Shown one piece after another: positions 18,104-27,013 of a stretch of DNA of 64,000 nt. Each line of letters opens with the position of its first letter. Position 1 is the stretch's first letter. The DNA is taken from assembly GCA_017303415.1 (NCBI GenBank), contig JAFLBJ010000001.1, positions 372,001 through 436,000 of the forward strand, read 5' to 3'. The notes beneath the pieces are model-generated. The model was not told the DNA's origin, did not search any database, and saw nothing but the letters and a program-made list of their open reading frames with translations. This DNA comes from Chitinophagales bacterium. GTDB taxonomy: Bacteria > Bacteroidota > Bacteroidia > Chitinophagales > Chitinophagaceae. The translations under genes were made by a program, and so were the position numbers.

Positions 18104-21100
18104 TAGCTATAAACATTTTTAGCCACTTTTATCATCCTACCCATTAGCTCATCCAATTCATCATAATTCACCGTTACGCCCCATTCACGGTATTTATCCA
18201 GCAAATAGTCCTCCAGCGCATTTTGTATTTGCTTTTGTACATCATCATTCCGCTGCCAGTCGCGAATCAAAAAAGAGGAGATCAGGTTCTCCAGGTCAAG
18301 TCCACATACTGCAAGTTGCTCATCAATGGTGTTTTCAGCAGTGATGTTTAACTTGTCACCCAATTCCTGTTGTAATATTCCAAAAAAAGCCCTGGCTTCA
18401 GGCTTGCTATGCAAACTGGAGGGAGTACCTTCCATATTCCCTTTGATAAATTGATCCCTAATTTCCATCTGACTAGCGAGGTACTGTGCTTCCGTTATCC
18501 GTTTATTAATAAAGTCTTTGATTACTTCATCAATTTTATCCGAAAATTTCTTGTAATACACGGGATCTTTCTCCATATTCTCGGATATCGTCTTCTTCAT
18601 GCTGTGCGCAATGGCATCCGCCTTGGCAGCTTTGGACCCGGTAATCCGCTCCACTTCTTCCTTAAAGGTTTCTTTATTGAAAATGTTAATGGGGCCGGCT
18701 ATCTGATCCATTCCTTCTGCCCCAACATAAACATCAAGTAATTTACGAATTTTCTTCTCATATTCTTTGTAGTCAATCTTATCGGCATAACGCAAACACA
18801 GCGATCTTCTTAACTCATCGTAAAATTTAAATTCCCGAATGAAATAGTTCATCTTCTCCGTAGTGATTAGATGTTCCGTTTCGATCGAACTTAATGCCAA
18901 ATCCAAATTCTTGGCAAAGGCTGTCAATTTCTCTGCAAATAAATCCCGCCGATCCTGCGGTTGCAGAAACCGCTCCAATTCCTCCTTGTCTTTTTTATTC
19001 TTTACTTCTTTAAAAACATCCAGCAGTTCTCCATGTCGTTGGGGTAGTTTCTTTATCTCGTCAATGGGTGATTGTACCGCCCCTTCAATGTCTTCCTGGG
19101 CGTAATCACTCAAGGCAGCGTATTTTGTCAGGGCCAGATCAAGTTCACCCAATACGCCTACATAGTCAATAATATGCCCAAAATCCTTTCCTTCATACAC
19201 CCGATTCACCCGCGCAATGGCCTGTAACAGATTATGCTGGACCAAGAATTTAGCGAGATAGAGTGTGGTACAATTGGGGGCGTCAAAACCAGTCAGCAGT
19301 TTTCCAACCACGATCAACATTTCCACTTCATCATCTTCATTCTTAAATTTTTCAATGGAGATGCGTTCATACTCTTCCATGCCCCCGGCATATAGTTTCT
19401 CAGTTTTACTCCACCATTTGTTTACTTCTTCACTGGGGTCTTCATCCACTTCATCATAGCCATCCCGTGCATCCGGGGCTGAAATGATTACCCGGGCATT
19501 GATTTTGAGTTTTTCGTCTAATTGTTCCTCAAAGTATTTCAGGTATTTCAAGGCCGTGGCTTGAAAAGGTACGGCCAGCATGGCTTTAAAACCCGTATTC
19601 TTTAAATGGGTACAGAAGTGTTTGGATACATCGTAGGCAATTTCCTGTACCACCTGCTCCGATCGGTACACCTGGGAAATGGAAGCATATTTTCTTTCCA
19701 AATCCTTGGTCTGGTATTCCGGCAGCGATTCGGTCAACCGGTTGAATTCTTTATCCAACACCGGTTTGTTCACGGATAATTTGGCATTTCTACCCTCATA
19801 TAATAAGGGAACCACGGCACCATCACGCACCGCCCGGTCAATGGTGTAGGTGGGGTAAATAAAGCCGCCGAATTTACTGGCGGTATTCTTTTCTTCATAA
19901 GTAAGCGGCGTACCGGTAAAGCCAATATAACAGGCATTGGGCAACACCCGCTTCATTTTGGTATGTAGTTTTTTATACTGACTACGGTGACTTTCATCCA
20001 CCAGCACAAATATCTCGCTCGATTCGTTTCGGCAACCCTGTTTATTCAAGGCAGTATCAAATTTATTCAGGAGTGCCGTAATCACTTCCACGCCATTGTC
20101 CTCAATCAATTCGGCCAGGTGAGCGCCATTGCGGGCCTGTACGGGATGTTTCTGGCAGGCTTCAAAAGTGCCGGTTATCTGGCGATCCAGATCTTTACGG
20201 TCGGTTACGATAATAACCCGGGGGTTGCGAATGTCTTTATCCAGGGCCAGACTTTTGGCCAACATCACCATGGTCAAACTTTTCCCGCTCCCTTGGGTAT
20301 GCCAAATAACCCCTCCCTTTCGCTGACCTTCTTCATTTCTATCCTTCACCCGCTCGATGGTGTTCTTCACCGTAAAATATTGCTGGTAGCGGGCTATCTT
20401 TTTTACGGGACCATCATACAATGTGAATTTATACACCAGTTCCATCAGGCGTTCTATCCGGCAAAGGGAGTACAGCATTTTATCCTGCACGGTGGGCAGC
20501 CGCTTCTCCGCACCGCGTTTGGTGCCGGGCAAGGTGGAGGCAAGAATGGCCGATACTTCGGGTTCTATATCATAAGGCTCCTCCCACACGGCCCATTGTT
20601 TGGGTTTGGTGTCTATAGTGGCATACTTAACCGCATTGGGGTGTACGGCCATCAGCAACTGAGCATAATAAAATAATCGGGGGATGCCGGTTTCCTTCCC
20701 CTGATTGCGAAGAAATTGGGAAATGGCTTCTTCAATCGATTCTTCTTTATCGCGTCTTTTATTTTCAATCACAACCATGGGGATGCCGTTGATAAACAAG
20801 ACCAGGTCGGGACGACGGGTTTCTCGGATTCCTTCCACCACAAACTCCTCGGCCACATGAAAAACATTCCTTTCTGGTTTTTCCCAATTAATATACCGGA
20901 TGCTGAAACTCTTGCGATCTCCCTGTATGGTTTCCTCAAAGCTCTTGCCCAGGGTAAGAAGATCATACACTCGCTCGCTGGTGCGTACCAATCCTTCATC
21001 GGCTACATTCTTCAGAGCATGAATAGCCGCATGGATATTTCCCTCCGAAAAGGGGTAGGTATTACTTTTATAGGTAAAAGAATTGATTTTCTTCAATTGC

Positions 21101-21246
21101 TCCAGCAGGATGGTTTCTAAGATTACCTGACTCTTAAAGCCGGAACGATAGGCTAGGGCCTCATCTTGGCTTAATGGTGTCCAGCCCAGTTTATGAAGCA
21201 GAAGCAGGGCGGGGTTTTGAGAATCGTGCTTTTCAGTATAACTCAT
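18103..21246 (-). CDS. hsdR: Type I restriction enzyme R subunit (HsdR)
   Basis: Encodes 1047 residues, the usual size. The N-terminal PD-(D/E)xK nuclease shows D147 (RRPDLVLF) and E161/K163 (VVIENKRR). The SF2 translocase has Walker A TQGSGKS (about 317-323), the DEAH-like box VDESHRSQ (417-420), GFTGTPLT, and motif VI ARVNR. The C-terminal helical region binds the HsdM/HsdS methylase core. It cuts DNA at a distance after ATP-driven translocation when sites are unmethylated. Every catalytic residue I can identify is present, so the system looks active. It follows hsdS by 38 bases. Confidence 0.98.
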   Translation of the reverse strand: MSYTEKHDSQNPALLLLHKLGWTPLSQDEALAYRSGFKSQVILETILLEQLKKINSFTYKSNTYPFSEGNIHAAIHALKNVADEGLVRTSERVYDLLTLGKSFEETIQGDRKSFSIRYINWEKPERNVFHVAEEFVVEGIRETRRPDLVLFINGIPMVVIENKRRDKEESIEEAISQFLRNQGKETGIPRLFYYAQLLMAVHPNAVKYATIDTKPKQWAVWEEPYDIEPEVSAILASTLPGTKRGAEKRLPTVQDKMLYSLCRIERLMELVYKFTLYDGPVKKIARYQQYFTVKNTIERVKDRNEEGQRKGGVIWHTQGSGKSLTMVMLAKSLALDKDIRNPRVIIVTDRKDLDRQITGTFEACQKHPVQARNGAHLAELIEDNGVEVITALLNKFDTALNKQGCRNESSEIFVLVDESHRSQYKKLHTKMKRVLPNACYIGFTGTPLTYEEKNTASKFGGFIYPTYTIDRAVRDGAVVPLLYEGRNAKLSVNKPVLDKEFNRLTESLPEYQTKDLERKYASISQVYRSEQVVQEIAYDVSKHFCTHLKNTGFKAMLAVPFQATALKYLKYFEEQLDEKLKINARVIISAPDARDGYDEVDEDPSEEVNKWWSKTEKLYAGGMEEYERISIEKFKNEDDEVEMLIVVGKLLTGFDAPNCTTLYLAKFLVQHNLLQAIARVNRVYEGKDFGHIIDYVGVLGELDLALTKYAALSDYAQEDIEGAVQSPIDEIKKLPQRHGELLDVFKEVKNKKDKEELERFLQPQDRRDLFAEKLTAFAKNLDLALSSIETEHLITTEKMNYFIREFKFYDELRRSLCLRYADKIDYKEYEKKIRKLLDVYVGAEGMDQIAGPINIFNKETFKEEVERITGSKAAKADAIAHSMKKTISENMEKDPVYYKKFSDKIDEVIKDFINKRITEAQYLASQMEIRDQFIKGNMEGTPSSLHSKPEARAFFGILQQELGDKLNITAENTIDEQLAVCGLDLENLISSFLIRDWQRNDDVQKQIQNALEDYLLDKYREWGVTVNYDELDELMGRMIKVAKNVYS

Positions 21247-21284
21247 AACGATGCATTTTACGCGCGTGGGTTAATGGTGGCTTT

Positions 21285-22484
21285 TCAATCGGGATCTACT
21301 TTAACTCGTTTTTTGCCGGTGAGGAGTTGTTGCATGAGTGCAGATTTCTGAGTTTTTATCTTACTTAAGCATTCAAAAAGAAATTTTACTTCATAATCGA
21401 GTAGCTGTAAGAAATTGCCTATTGCCTCTTGCTCCTCATATTCAGTAGGCAAAAAAATCTGGATTCCTTTTAAATCATTCAATACTAGACCTTTAACAGT
21501 ACTCCCGTTTCCAAGTAGATTGATTTTATCAATACTATGTTCAAAATAATAATACAAAAACAATTTGCTATAGTTATTGTCTGGAAAAAGTGCTTTTAAA
21601 TCTTGATTTATAGCAACATCCATATCAAACATCACACATTTACCTACAGCCATCCTGGTCGAAATTATTAATGTATTTGCTGGCACTTTATTGGTTGAAC
21701 TATTCTTCAATCCTAACTCACTAATATATTCTTGTGTGGCGTTTGGATTGAAATTAGAAATATCTTTCACCGTTGCCCATGGTATATCTCCACCCCAAAA
21801 CTCTTTCCTATCTTTAGCAGGAGTTCCTCCCCCTATTATCCGTATAAACAACTCTCCTAGATTTTTCTTTTCCCACTCCCCCTCAAACCCCGGCAATCTT
21901 TTTTTACCGGTAAGCAGTTGCTGCATTAAGCCTTTTTTGAGTTGTTGTTTGGCGGAGATGAGTTGGGTGAGGGTGGAAATGGCGTGGTCCCACGTCTTTA
22001 GAACTAATGAAATATATTTTTGCTCGGACTTTGGTGGAAGAGCAACATATCTGCTTTCCATATCACCTTTTGTAATATGAAACATAGTGCCACCTTGTTT
22101 CGAGTTAATTATATTTTCTTTATCAAAATCCAATAAGTAGAATAAAAACCCTTTTTCTACATTATCGTTGGGCACGACCTTCCATATATGATAGTGAAAT
22201 ATTGTCTTCTCTCCTGTCCAGAATCTTGGTCCAAAAGACGCTGACCATGCATACATTAAATCTCCCTTAAAAACGTACTTCACATCCTCTAATTCAAGAT
22301 TAGAATAATACCACTTTGAGGTTGTATTTAAATTCCCAACTCGTAAAACAAGATACTTGCCTCGATCTAATAGCTCTTCCTGCTTAAATGCACGTCCATT
22401 TATTAATAATGAAACTTCCCCGATAGTTTTGATCCTCCATTCTTCTGGTATCCACCCCAACTCTGTATGTTTATACCCTTTCAT
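21285..22484 (-). CDS. hsdS: Type I specificity subunit (HsdS), two TRDs
   Basis: Encodes 399 residues from the ATG at 22484 (MKGYKHTELGWIPEEW, the standard N-terminal HsdS phrase); a TTG 9 bases upstream is less likely. The two target-recognition domains are about residues 15-165 and 210-370. Each is followed by a conserved helix, and the repeated phrase LMQQLLTGKKR occurs at both helix ends (about 190 and 390), the usual internal pseudo-symmetry. It determines the bipartite DNA site for both HsdM and HsdR. The site sequence cannot be predicted from here. Confidence 0.96.
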   Translation of the reverse strand: MKGYKHTELGWIPEEWRIKTIGEVSLLINGRAFKQEELLDRGKYLVLRVGNLNTTSKWYYSNLELEDVKYVFKGDLMYAWSASFGPRFWTGEKTIFHYHIWKVVPNDNVEKGFLFYLLDFDKENIINSKQGGTMFHITKGDMESRYVALPPKSEQKYISLVLKTWDHAISTLTQLISAKQQLKKGLMQQLLTGKKRLPGFEGEWEKKNLGELFIRIIGGGTPAKDRKEFWGGDIPWATVKDISNFNPNATQEYISELGLKNSSTNKVPANTLIISTRMAVGKCVMFDMDVAINQDLKALFPDNNYSKLFLYYYFEHSIDKINLLGNGSTVKGLVLNDLKGIQIFLPTEYEEQEAIGNFLQLLDYEVKFLFECLSKIKTQKSALMQQLLTGKKRVKVDPD

Positions 22485-22514
22485 ATTTATCAATAATTAT
22501 TTTGAGTCGTTACA

Positions 22515-22672
22515 GATCCCGAAGGGATCGCCTGTTTGTAGCTTTCGTATTTATTGTTTTCTGCCGGACCCTGAAGGGGTCACCTGAAATGATTCCATCC
22601 ACCGGTGATCCCTTCAGGGTCATAGCATTGGAAAACCAATTCAAGCTACAAACAGGCGATCCTTTCAGGATC
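22515..22672. repeat. Nested inverted repeat (REP-like) inside the hsd operon
   Basis: The outer arms 22515-22543 and 22644-22672 are 29 bases each with only 2 mismatches. The inner arms 22568-22584 and 22604-22620 are 17 bases with 1 mismatch. Each outer arm is itself partly palindromic (GATCCCGAAGGGATC). It lies between metallophosphoesterase and hsdS, with no coding frame. It resembles extragenic palindromic elements seen in multiple copies in Bacteroidota genomes. Confidence 0.8.
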
Positions 22673-22689
22673 TTAAGATTAATTAAGAG

Positions 22690-23466
22690 CTAATTCCCTT
22701 TACTAAAAATAATTTCAATTACATTTTCCGCATTAAACCCAGCCTCTTCTCCGAGCTCCACATATCCCAATTGGTTTGTCAACAATTTTGTCTTCCCTAC
22801 TTCAAAAGCCGGGATATTATTATGATGGTGCCCGTAAATCCAAGTATCAACCTCACTTCCCAAAATAGTATCGTAAAGCTCAACTGCAAAAGCCTCGTTT
22901 AGTAAATCAAAGCGATATTTTTCCGGATAATTTAGCAAAGTGGGAACATGATGGGTAACCACGATGTTTTTCTGCCCCATTTTGTTAGTCAATTCAGAAT
23001 TCAAAAACTTCAATGAAAGTTGATGAAGTTCATTAAACTCCCGGGGGGTGAATCGTTTATTTCCCCAGCGTATGGCATGAAAATCTGAAATGCTTCGTTG
23101 TATTTCCCATTCATTGGCTATACTAATTTTACTCCAAAGGGTTGTACAAATGATATTTACCTCCTTGTACTCAACCACTTTATTATTCACCAACCAAATA
23201 TTGGAACGAACTTTCTCCAATAAGGGATTGGCCAGGGAAGCGGCATCAAATCCGTAGTATTCATGATTTCCCGGCACCCAATAAACCATTTCAAAGCTAT
23301 CGGCCAGCCGATCTAAAAACGTCTTATGTTTCTCTATCGTACCCAATGGGATTATATCCCCCGCCAAAATCAATACCTCACCTGCCCGCTCAAGCGGATG
23401 ACTTTCCAGGAAGCGCTTGTTCGCCGGAAATTCAAGATGCAGGTCTGAACAGTATTGAATTTTCAT
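22690..23466 (-). CDS. Calcineurin-like metallophosphoesterase in the hsd operon
   Basis: Encodes 258 residues. The two-metal site is recognisable as D8-x-H10 (CSDLHLEF), GD in LILAGDII, GNHEYYG, the single H in VVTHHVP, and GHHHNN. This is the complete set of metallophosphoesterase motifs. Its ATG overlaps the dinD stop codon by 4 bp, so it belongs to the hsd operon. Substrate is unknown: members act on nucleic acids, nucleotides or proteins. Placement between hsdM and hsdS suggests an accessory to restriction or to DNA repair, but this is inference. Confidence 0.92.
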   Translation of the reverse strand: MKIQYCSDLHLEFPANKRFLESHPLERAGEVLILAGDIIPLGTIEKHKTFLDRLADSFEMVYWVPGNHEYYGFDAASLANPLLEKVRSNIWLVNNKVVEYKEVNIICTTLWSKISIANEWEIQRSISDFHAIRWGNKRFTPREFNELHQLSLKFLNSELTNKMGQKNIVVTHHVPTLLNYPEKYRFDLLNEAFAVELYDTILGSEVDTWIYGHHHNNIPAFEVGKTKLLTNQLGYVELGEEAGFNAENVIEIIFSKGN

Positions 23467-24311
23467 TTTTTACCGGATTCCTTTTTGATTTTTTTCAACA
23501 TCTTCTTTTCATCTGATTCCAGTTTTCGTTTCACTTTCATCACATCCTCGGCCGGAGGTAGTTGTTCGGGTTGAACTCCACGTTCCTTCAGCATTTTTCG
23601 AACGGCCTCATTGTTCTCAATATGTTCCTTTGTAATTGATGTTTCTCCCCGCAACTCCTTTTCCTGTACATTGTGACTGGTCAACTCCGTAGCAAAATCT
23701 TTGGCTTTAATGGTTAAGGTTGGTAAAAAATCAGCTAATGGACGGGTTGCAGGTACCCCTAATTTTTGCTTCATATCATTGGTCGTAAAACCTCCAAATA
23801 ATGCCTTATCGCCTTTGGATCGAATGATGGCAAACCCCTTTTCATCCACATCCCGTTCATAAAGGATTCCGGATAACTTCTTTTCCGATTTAGTCAACTT
23901 CTCCCGCGCGCTAACTCTCGCTATATCCAGCAACCTTTGCTCAATAATCTCCTGCTTACGTGTTTGAATGGCAAAATAGGTTTGCGCAAAAGCAATTTCT
24001 GATTTTGTTGGGTCACCATTTTGAGCAATTAAATAACAAGCGTAGCGGGTAAGCATAAGGTCATCAATTTGTTTTACCGCCGTTTTAGGCATGACAATAT
24101 CCCTGCTCACTTCAATAAAATGATCATCGGGGTTTAGATCACTGTTCTCGCAAGCATTCTTAGCCTTTTCAATTACTTTTGAAAAGTTTCGCCACTGAGA
24201 ATATCCAAGCATTTCTTGTAGATCACGAGCCAACCAAAAATCGACCCCATCTTTTTGAAGGGTTGCTTCTTCAAAACTTTTAAATAATCTGACGATCAGT
24301 TCTTTTTTCAT
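23463..24311 (-). CDS. dinD: DinD-like protein (DNA-damage-inducible protein D)
   Basis: Encodes 282 residues. The N-terminal half has the DinD/BRO-like pattern FWLARDLQEMLGYSQWRNFS, then KNACENSDLN, followed by LMLTRYACYLIAQNGDP and AFAQTYFAIQTRKQE. The C-terminal half is charged and helical. In E. coli DinD is LexA-regulated and inhibits RecA filaments. Homologues are often inserted in type I restriction operons of other phyla. Here it sits between hsdM and the phosphoesterase. No SOS box can be recognised in the short upstream gap, which holds a hairpin instead. Confidence 0.9.
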   Translation of the reverse strand: MKKELIVRLFKSFEEATLQKDGVDFWLARDLQEMLGYSQWRNFSKVIEKAKNACENSDLNPDDHFIEVSRDIVMPKTAVKQIDDLMLTRYACYLIAQNGDPTKSEIAFAQTYFAIQTRKQEIIEQRLLDIARVSAREKLTKSEKKLSGILYERDVDEKGFAIIRSKGDKALFGGFTTNDMKQKLGVPATRPLADFLPTLTIKAKDFATELTSHNVQEKELRGETSITKEHIENNEAVRKMLKERGVQPEQLPPAEDVMKVKRKLESDEKKMLKKIKKESGKK

Positions 24312-24334
24312 AACGCTAAACTTTTACTAACCAC

Positions 24335-24362
24335 ATCGTTTTGCCGATATCAGCAAAACGAT
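24335..24362. repeat. Hairpin between hsdM and dinD
   Basis: ATCGTTTTGC (24335-24344) and GCAAAACGAT (24353-24362) are perfectly complementary with an 8-base loop CGATATCA. It falls in the 63-base gap between hsdM and dinD. It could lower readthrough into dinD or stabilise the hsdM message; there is no U-tract on the minus strand. Confidence 0.6.
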
Positions 24363-24374
24363 CCTTCTTATAAA

Positions 24375-25898
24375 TCACTTATACCCCAATTCCTTCAAAT
24401 ACTTGTTCATTTCAACCCTCACTTTTGCCAATTCTTCCTCCAATTCTTCAATCCGTTTTTGAACCGTGGGAATATCCACTTCTTCCTCTTTTTCAAACGT
24501 ATCTACATAGCGAGGGATATTCAGGTTAAAATCATTTTTCTCGATTTCGGCAAAGGGGGCCCGGTGGGCATATTTCTCCATTTCGCCGCCACCGTTTAGA
24601 AAAGCTTTGTAGGTATCAGTAATCTTCCGAATATGTGGTTCACGCAGTCTATTCTGCTTTTTACCACTTTCAAAATCCTTGCTGGCATCGATAAACAGCA
24701 CATCTTTGGTCTTTTTACCCTTATTAAAAAGCAGTATGGCTGCCGGAATACCCGTACCAAAAAACAAATTGGAGGGCAGGCCAATAACTGCTTCCAAAAT
24801 ATTATCCCGTATCAGGCTTTCGCGTATGATGCGTTCGCTGCTTCCCCTGAACAACACCCCATGAGGTACAATCACGCCTGCTTTGCCAGACCCTTCAACT
24901 GCCGTATCAATCATGTGCAGGATAAAAGCATAATCGCCCTTGGTTTTTGGAGGCACCCCTCTTAAAAATCGTTTATATACATCATGTGCTGCTTGTTCTG
25001 CCCCCCATTTATCCAACGAAAAGGGGGGATTGGCCACCACAATATCAAACTTCATCAAATGGTCCTTTTCAATCAGTCGAGGTTGGTTGATGGTATCGCC
25101 CCATTCAATATGGGCGGCATCCATACCATGCAGAAACATATTCATTTTAGCTAAGGCCCAGGTACCTCCATTGCTTTCCTGACCAAAAAGACTACAATCC
25201 CGCAGGTTTGTACCTTTCTTGTAGGGAACCTGTTCCGCAACGGTAATCAAGAGTGAACCTGAACCACAGGTGGGGTCGCAAATACGATCGCCTGCCTTGG
25301 GCATCATCAGTCGGGCCAGTAATTCACTTACTTCGTGAGGTGTGTAAAATTCACCGCCTTTCTTCCCGGCGCCACTGGCAAACCGTTCAATCAAATACAT
25401 GTAGGCATTCCCTATAATATCTTCGGTGCCAATTACAGAAGGACGGAAATTGAGTTCAGGTTTGTCAAAATCGGCAATCAGGTTTCGAAGGCGACGGTTA
25501 CGGTCTTTGGTATTTCCCAGGCGGTCAGAATTAAAATCCACATCTTTGAAAACACCTTCCAGTTTGGCTTTATTCTCATCCTCTATCCTTTCCATCACTT
25601 TATTGATGAGCGAGCCAAGATTATCATCATTTCTATTCTCAAGGATATACTCAAAGGTGCAATTCTCGGGCAGCACAAAACGTTCCCGTTTCATTTTCCG
25701 CATAATCAATTCCTCATCATTCCCTATCTGCGTCATATATTCTTCATATTTATCACGCCATACATCACTTAGGTATTTCAAAAACATGAAATTGAGGATA
25801 TAGCTTTTGTAATCACTGCTATCTACGGTTCCCCTAAAAGTGTCGCAGGCGGCCCACAATGCGGCATTAATTTGGTCCTGATCTGGTTTACGGTTCAT
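24375..25898 (-). CDS. hsdM: Type I methyltransferase subunit (HsdM)
   Basis: Encodes 507 residues. It has the N-terminal HsdM_N helical domain (about 5-140) and an N6-adenine methyltransferase core with the SAM motif DPTCGSGS (208-215) and catalytic NPPF (290-293). GGEFYTPHEVSELLARLM precedes the SAM motif, as in all type I M subunits. The C-terminal helix (VQKRIEELEEELAKVRVEMN) is the coiled coil that docks HsdS. All key residues are intact. The gene is 2 bp from the preceding S-like gene and is the second gene of the operon. Confidence 0.98.
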   Translation of the reverse strand: MNRKPDQDQINAALWAACDTFRGTVDSSDYKSYILNFMFLKYLSDVWRDKYEEYMTQIGNDEELIMRKMKRERFVLPENCTFEYILENRNDDNLGSLINKVMERIEDENKAKLEGVFKDVDFNSDRLGNTKDRNRRLRNLIADFDKPELNFRPSVIGTEDIIGNAYMYLIERFASGAGKKGGEFYTPHEVSELLARLMMPKAGDRICDPTCGSGSLLITVAEQVPYKKGTNLRDCSLFGQESNGGTWALAKMNMFLHGMDAAHIEWGDTINQPRLIEKDHLMKFDIVVANPPFSLDKWGAEQAAHDVYKRFLRGVPPKTKGDYAFILHMIDTAVEGSGKAGVIVPHGVLFRGSSERIIRESLIRDNILEAVIGLPSNLFFGTGIPAAILLFNKGKKTKDVLFIDASKDFESGKKQNRLREPHIRKITDTYKAFLNGGGEMEKYAHRAPFAEIEKNDFNLNIPRYVDTFEKEEEVDIPTVQKRIEELEEELAKVRVEMNKYLKELGYK

Positions 25899-25900
25899 GT

Positions 25901-26482
25901 CTATGCTTCGTTAAGTTGATTATTTAAAAATCCTTCTACAAGTCTGGTGGTTAAATGACGGTATTCATTCATCAATCGCATATAATGCGCATGTGTGTCT
26001 GCCAGACGAATGATCCTTTCCTGATTTTCGAGGGACGGTATGGGTACCGGCAGATCTTCAATCGCTTTTTTCGATAAATTCAGGGTAGTTGTTCCTGCCC
26101 TGTTGGCTGTAAAATACTCCTGCGCTTTGGGGCTATTGATATACCAAACCAAAAAGGCCGGCTTTATCCTTTCGCTTCTTAGCCTCACAATAGTAAAAAA
26201 AGAAGCAGCTACGGCCATTGGAAATTGACCGTTGTAAAGAATAGCCCGGTTGTTTGTTCCTTTTGAAACGATCAAAATATCCTGGTCTTTCAAAATCTGG
26301 ATATCCGGTAAGTCTTTTGATACAATCCGGGAAGTAATCGATTTGCGAGATGCCGCAGATTCCAGCGCTTCCCAATCCTTTACCTGGATAAAAACACAAT
26401 CCCCCTCCGGATCAATTTCCTCTCGTGATCGAATGGTATGACCCGTGTGTAATGAGGCGATATTGCTTAAAAATTCACTCAC
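25901..26482 (-). CDS. Single-TRD HsdS-like protein (half specificity subunit)
   Basis: Encodes 193 residues, half the normal HsdS length. It begins at a GTG (26482), because an in-frame TAA lies four codons upstream and there is no ATG at the N-terminus. The TRD opening SNIASLHTGHTIRSREEI and DCVFIQVKDW, the late LSKKAIEDLPVPIPSLENQE, and the final helix IRLADTHAHYMRLMNEYRHL match one HsdS repeat. It heads the operon, ahead of hsdM. A full two-TRD HsdS is encoded later in the same operon, so this may dimerise to form a second specificity or modulate HsdM; that is inference. Confidence 0.85.
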   Translation of the reverse strand: MSEFLSNIASLHTGHTIRSREEIDPEGDCVFIQVKDWEALESAASRKSITSRIVSKDLPDIQILKDQDILIVSKGTNNRAILYNGQFPMAVAASFFTIVRLRSERIKPAFLVWYINSPKAQEYFTANRAGTTTLNLSKKAIEDLPVPIPSLENQERIIRLADTHAHYMRLMNEYRHLTTRLVEGFLNNQLNEA

Positions 26483-26578
26483 GCATAACGCTTATACAGA
26501 CCAAAAATAAAAAGTATGAATTAGGAATCCAAATATTATTTATACATATTTTTGCATAATCGCTATACAGATAACCAA
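26483..26578. repeat. Two direct repeats in the divergent promoter region
   Basis: GCATAACGCTTATACAGA (26483-26500), then CCAAA, and GCATAATCGCTATACAGA (26554-26571), then TAACCAAA, are two direct copies 71 bases apart. The first overlaps the start site and -7 element of the hsd operon promoter. The second begins at the end of a TATTTTTG on the plus strand (26547-26554). They may be operators for a shared regulator. Confidence 0.5.
26502..26533 (-). promoter_or_regulatory. Promoter of the hsd operon
   Basis: On the minus strand: TTTG (26533-26530), 20 bases, TATTTTTG (26509-26502). This is a full match to TTTG-N19/20-TAnnTTTG. Transcription should start near 26496, giving a leader of about 14 nt before the GTG at 26482. 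This supports GTG as the true start. Confidence 0.65.
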
Positions 26579-26633
26579 ATTCAATCACTTAAAATCATAA
26601 GCAATTGATTATTAATAAAATAATTGAATTAGT

Positions 26634-26915
26634 ATGAAATACCTGGTATCTAATCCGGCCATAGCTGTGGTGCCAATTCGGTTGACCAAAGAGGAGATGG
26701 AGAACCCGGACCTGGTGATTCGGGAATTCTTCAGCTTTTATGACTTAAATGATATCCGGCAGGAACTGGGCAGGTGGCTGGAACTGGCTATGTCTTCTGC
26801 GGAACAAGACCTCCAGGACCCCCGAACCCGGGTGATTATGATACAATTTGGTTTTCAGTTGGAGGCGTTGGTGGAGGCGGTGTATGTGAAACAGCTCAGT
26901 TTCTACAACGTGTGA
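26634..26915 (+). CDS. Hypothetical protein
   Basis: Encodes 93 residues with no signal or membrane segment. It is helical and acidic (LTKEEMENPDLVIREFFSFY, then LNDIRQELGRWLELAMSS). It does not belong to a family I can name. It is divergent from the hsd operon, sharing the repeat-containing region 26483-26633, and it may be regulated together with it. The codon use looks like the host (GC-rich) and not like the AT-rich cassette that follows, so it may be older than the vsr operon. Confidence 0.6.
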   Translation: MKYLVSNPAIAVVPIRLTKEEMENPDLVIREFFSFYDLNDIRQELGRWLELAMSSAEQDLQDPRTRVIMIQFGFQLEALVEAVYVKQLSFYNV

Positions 26916-27013
26916 ACTGGCAACCACTCTATTATACCCAAAAAAATATTGGTAATTTGTAGCGTCATTGGTCCTAATAACAAATATAAATAATTTTATA
27001 TAGAAAGTAGATA

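Noticed and set aside
19987-20676. Plus-strand open frame opposite hsdR
   Set aside because: It lies within the HsdR helicase motifs on the other strand and shows no start context or motif.
22515-22672. Possible site-specific inversion between hsdS copies at the nested inverted repeat
   Set aside because: The arms flank only about 100 bases of non-coding DNA, with no TRD between them and no recombinase gene in the operon. It looks like an extragenic palindromic element.
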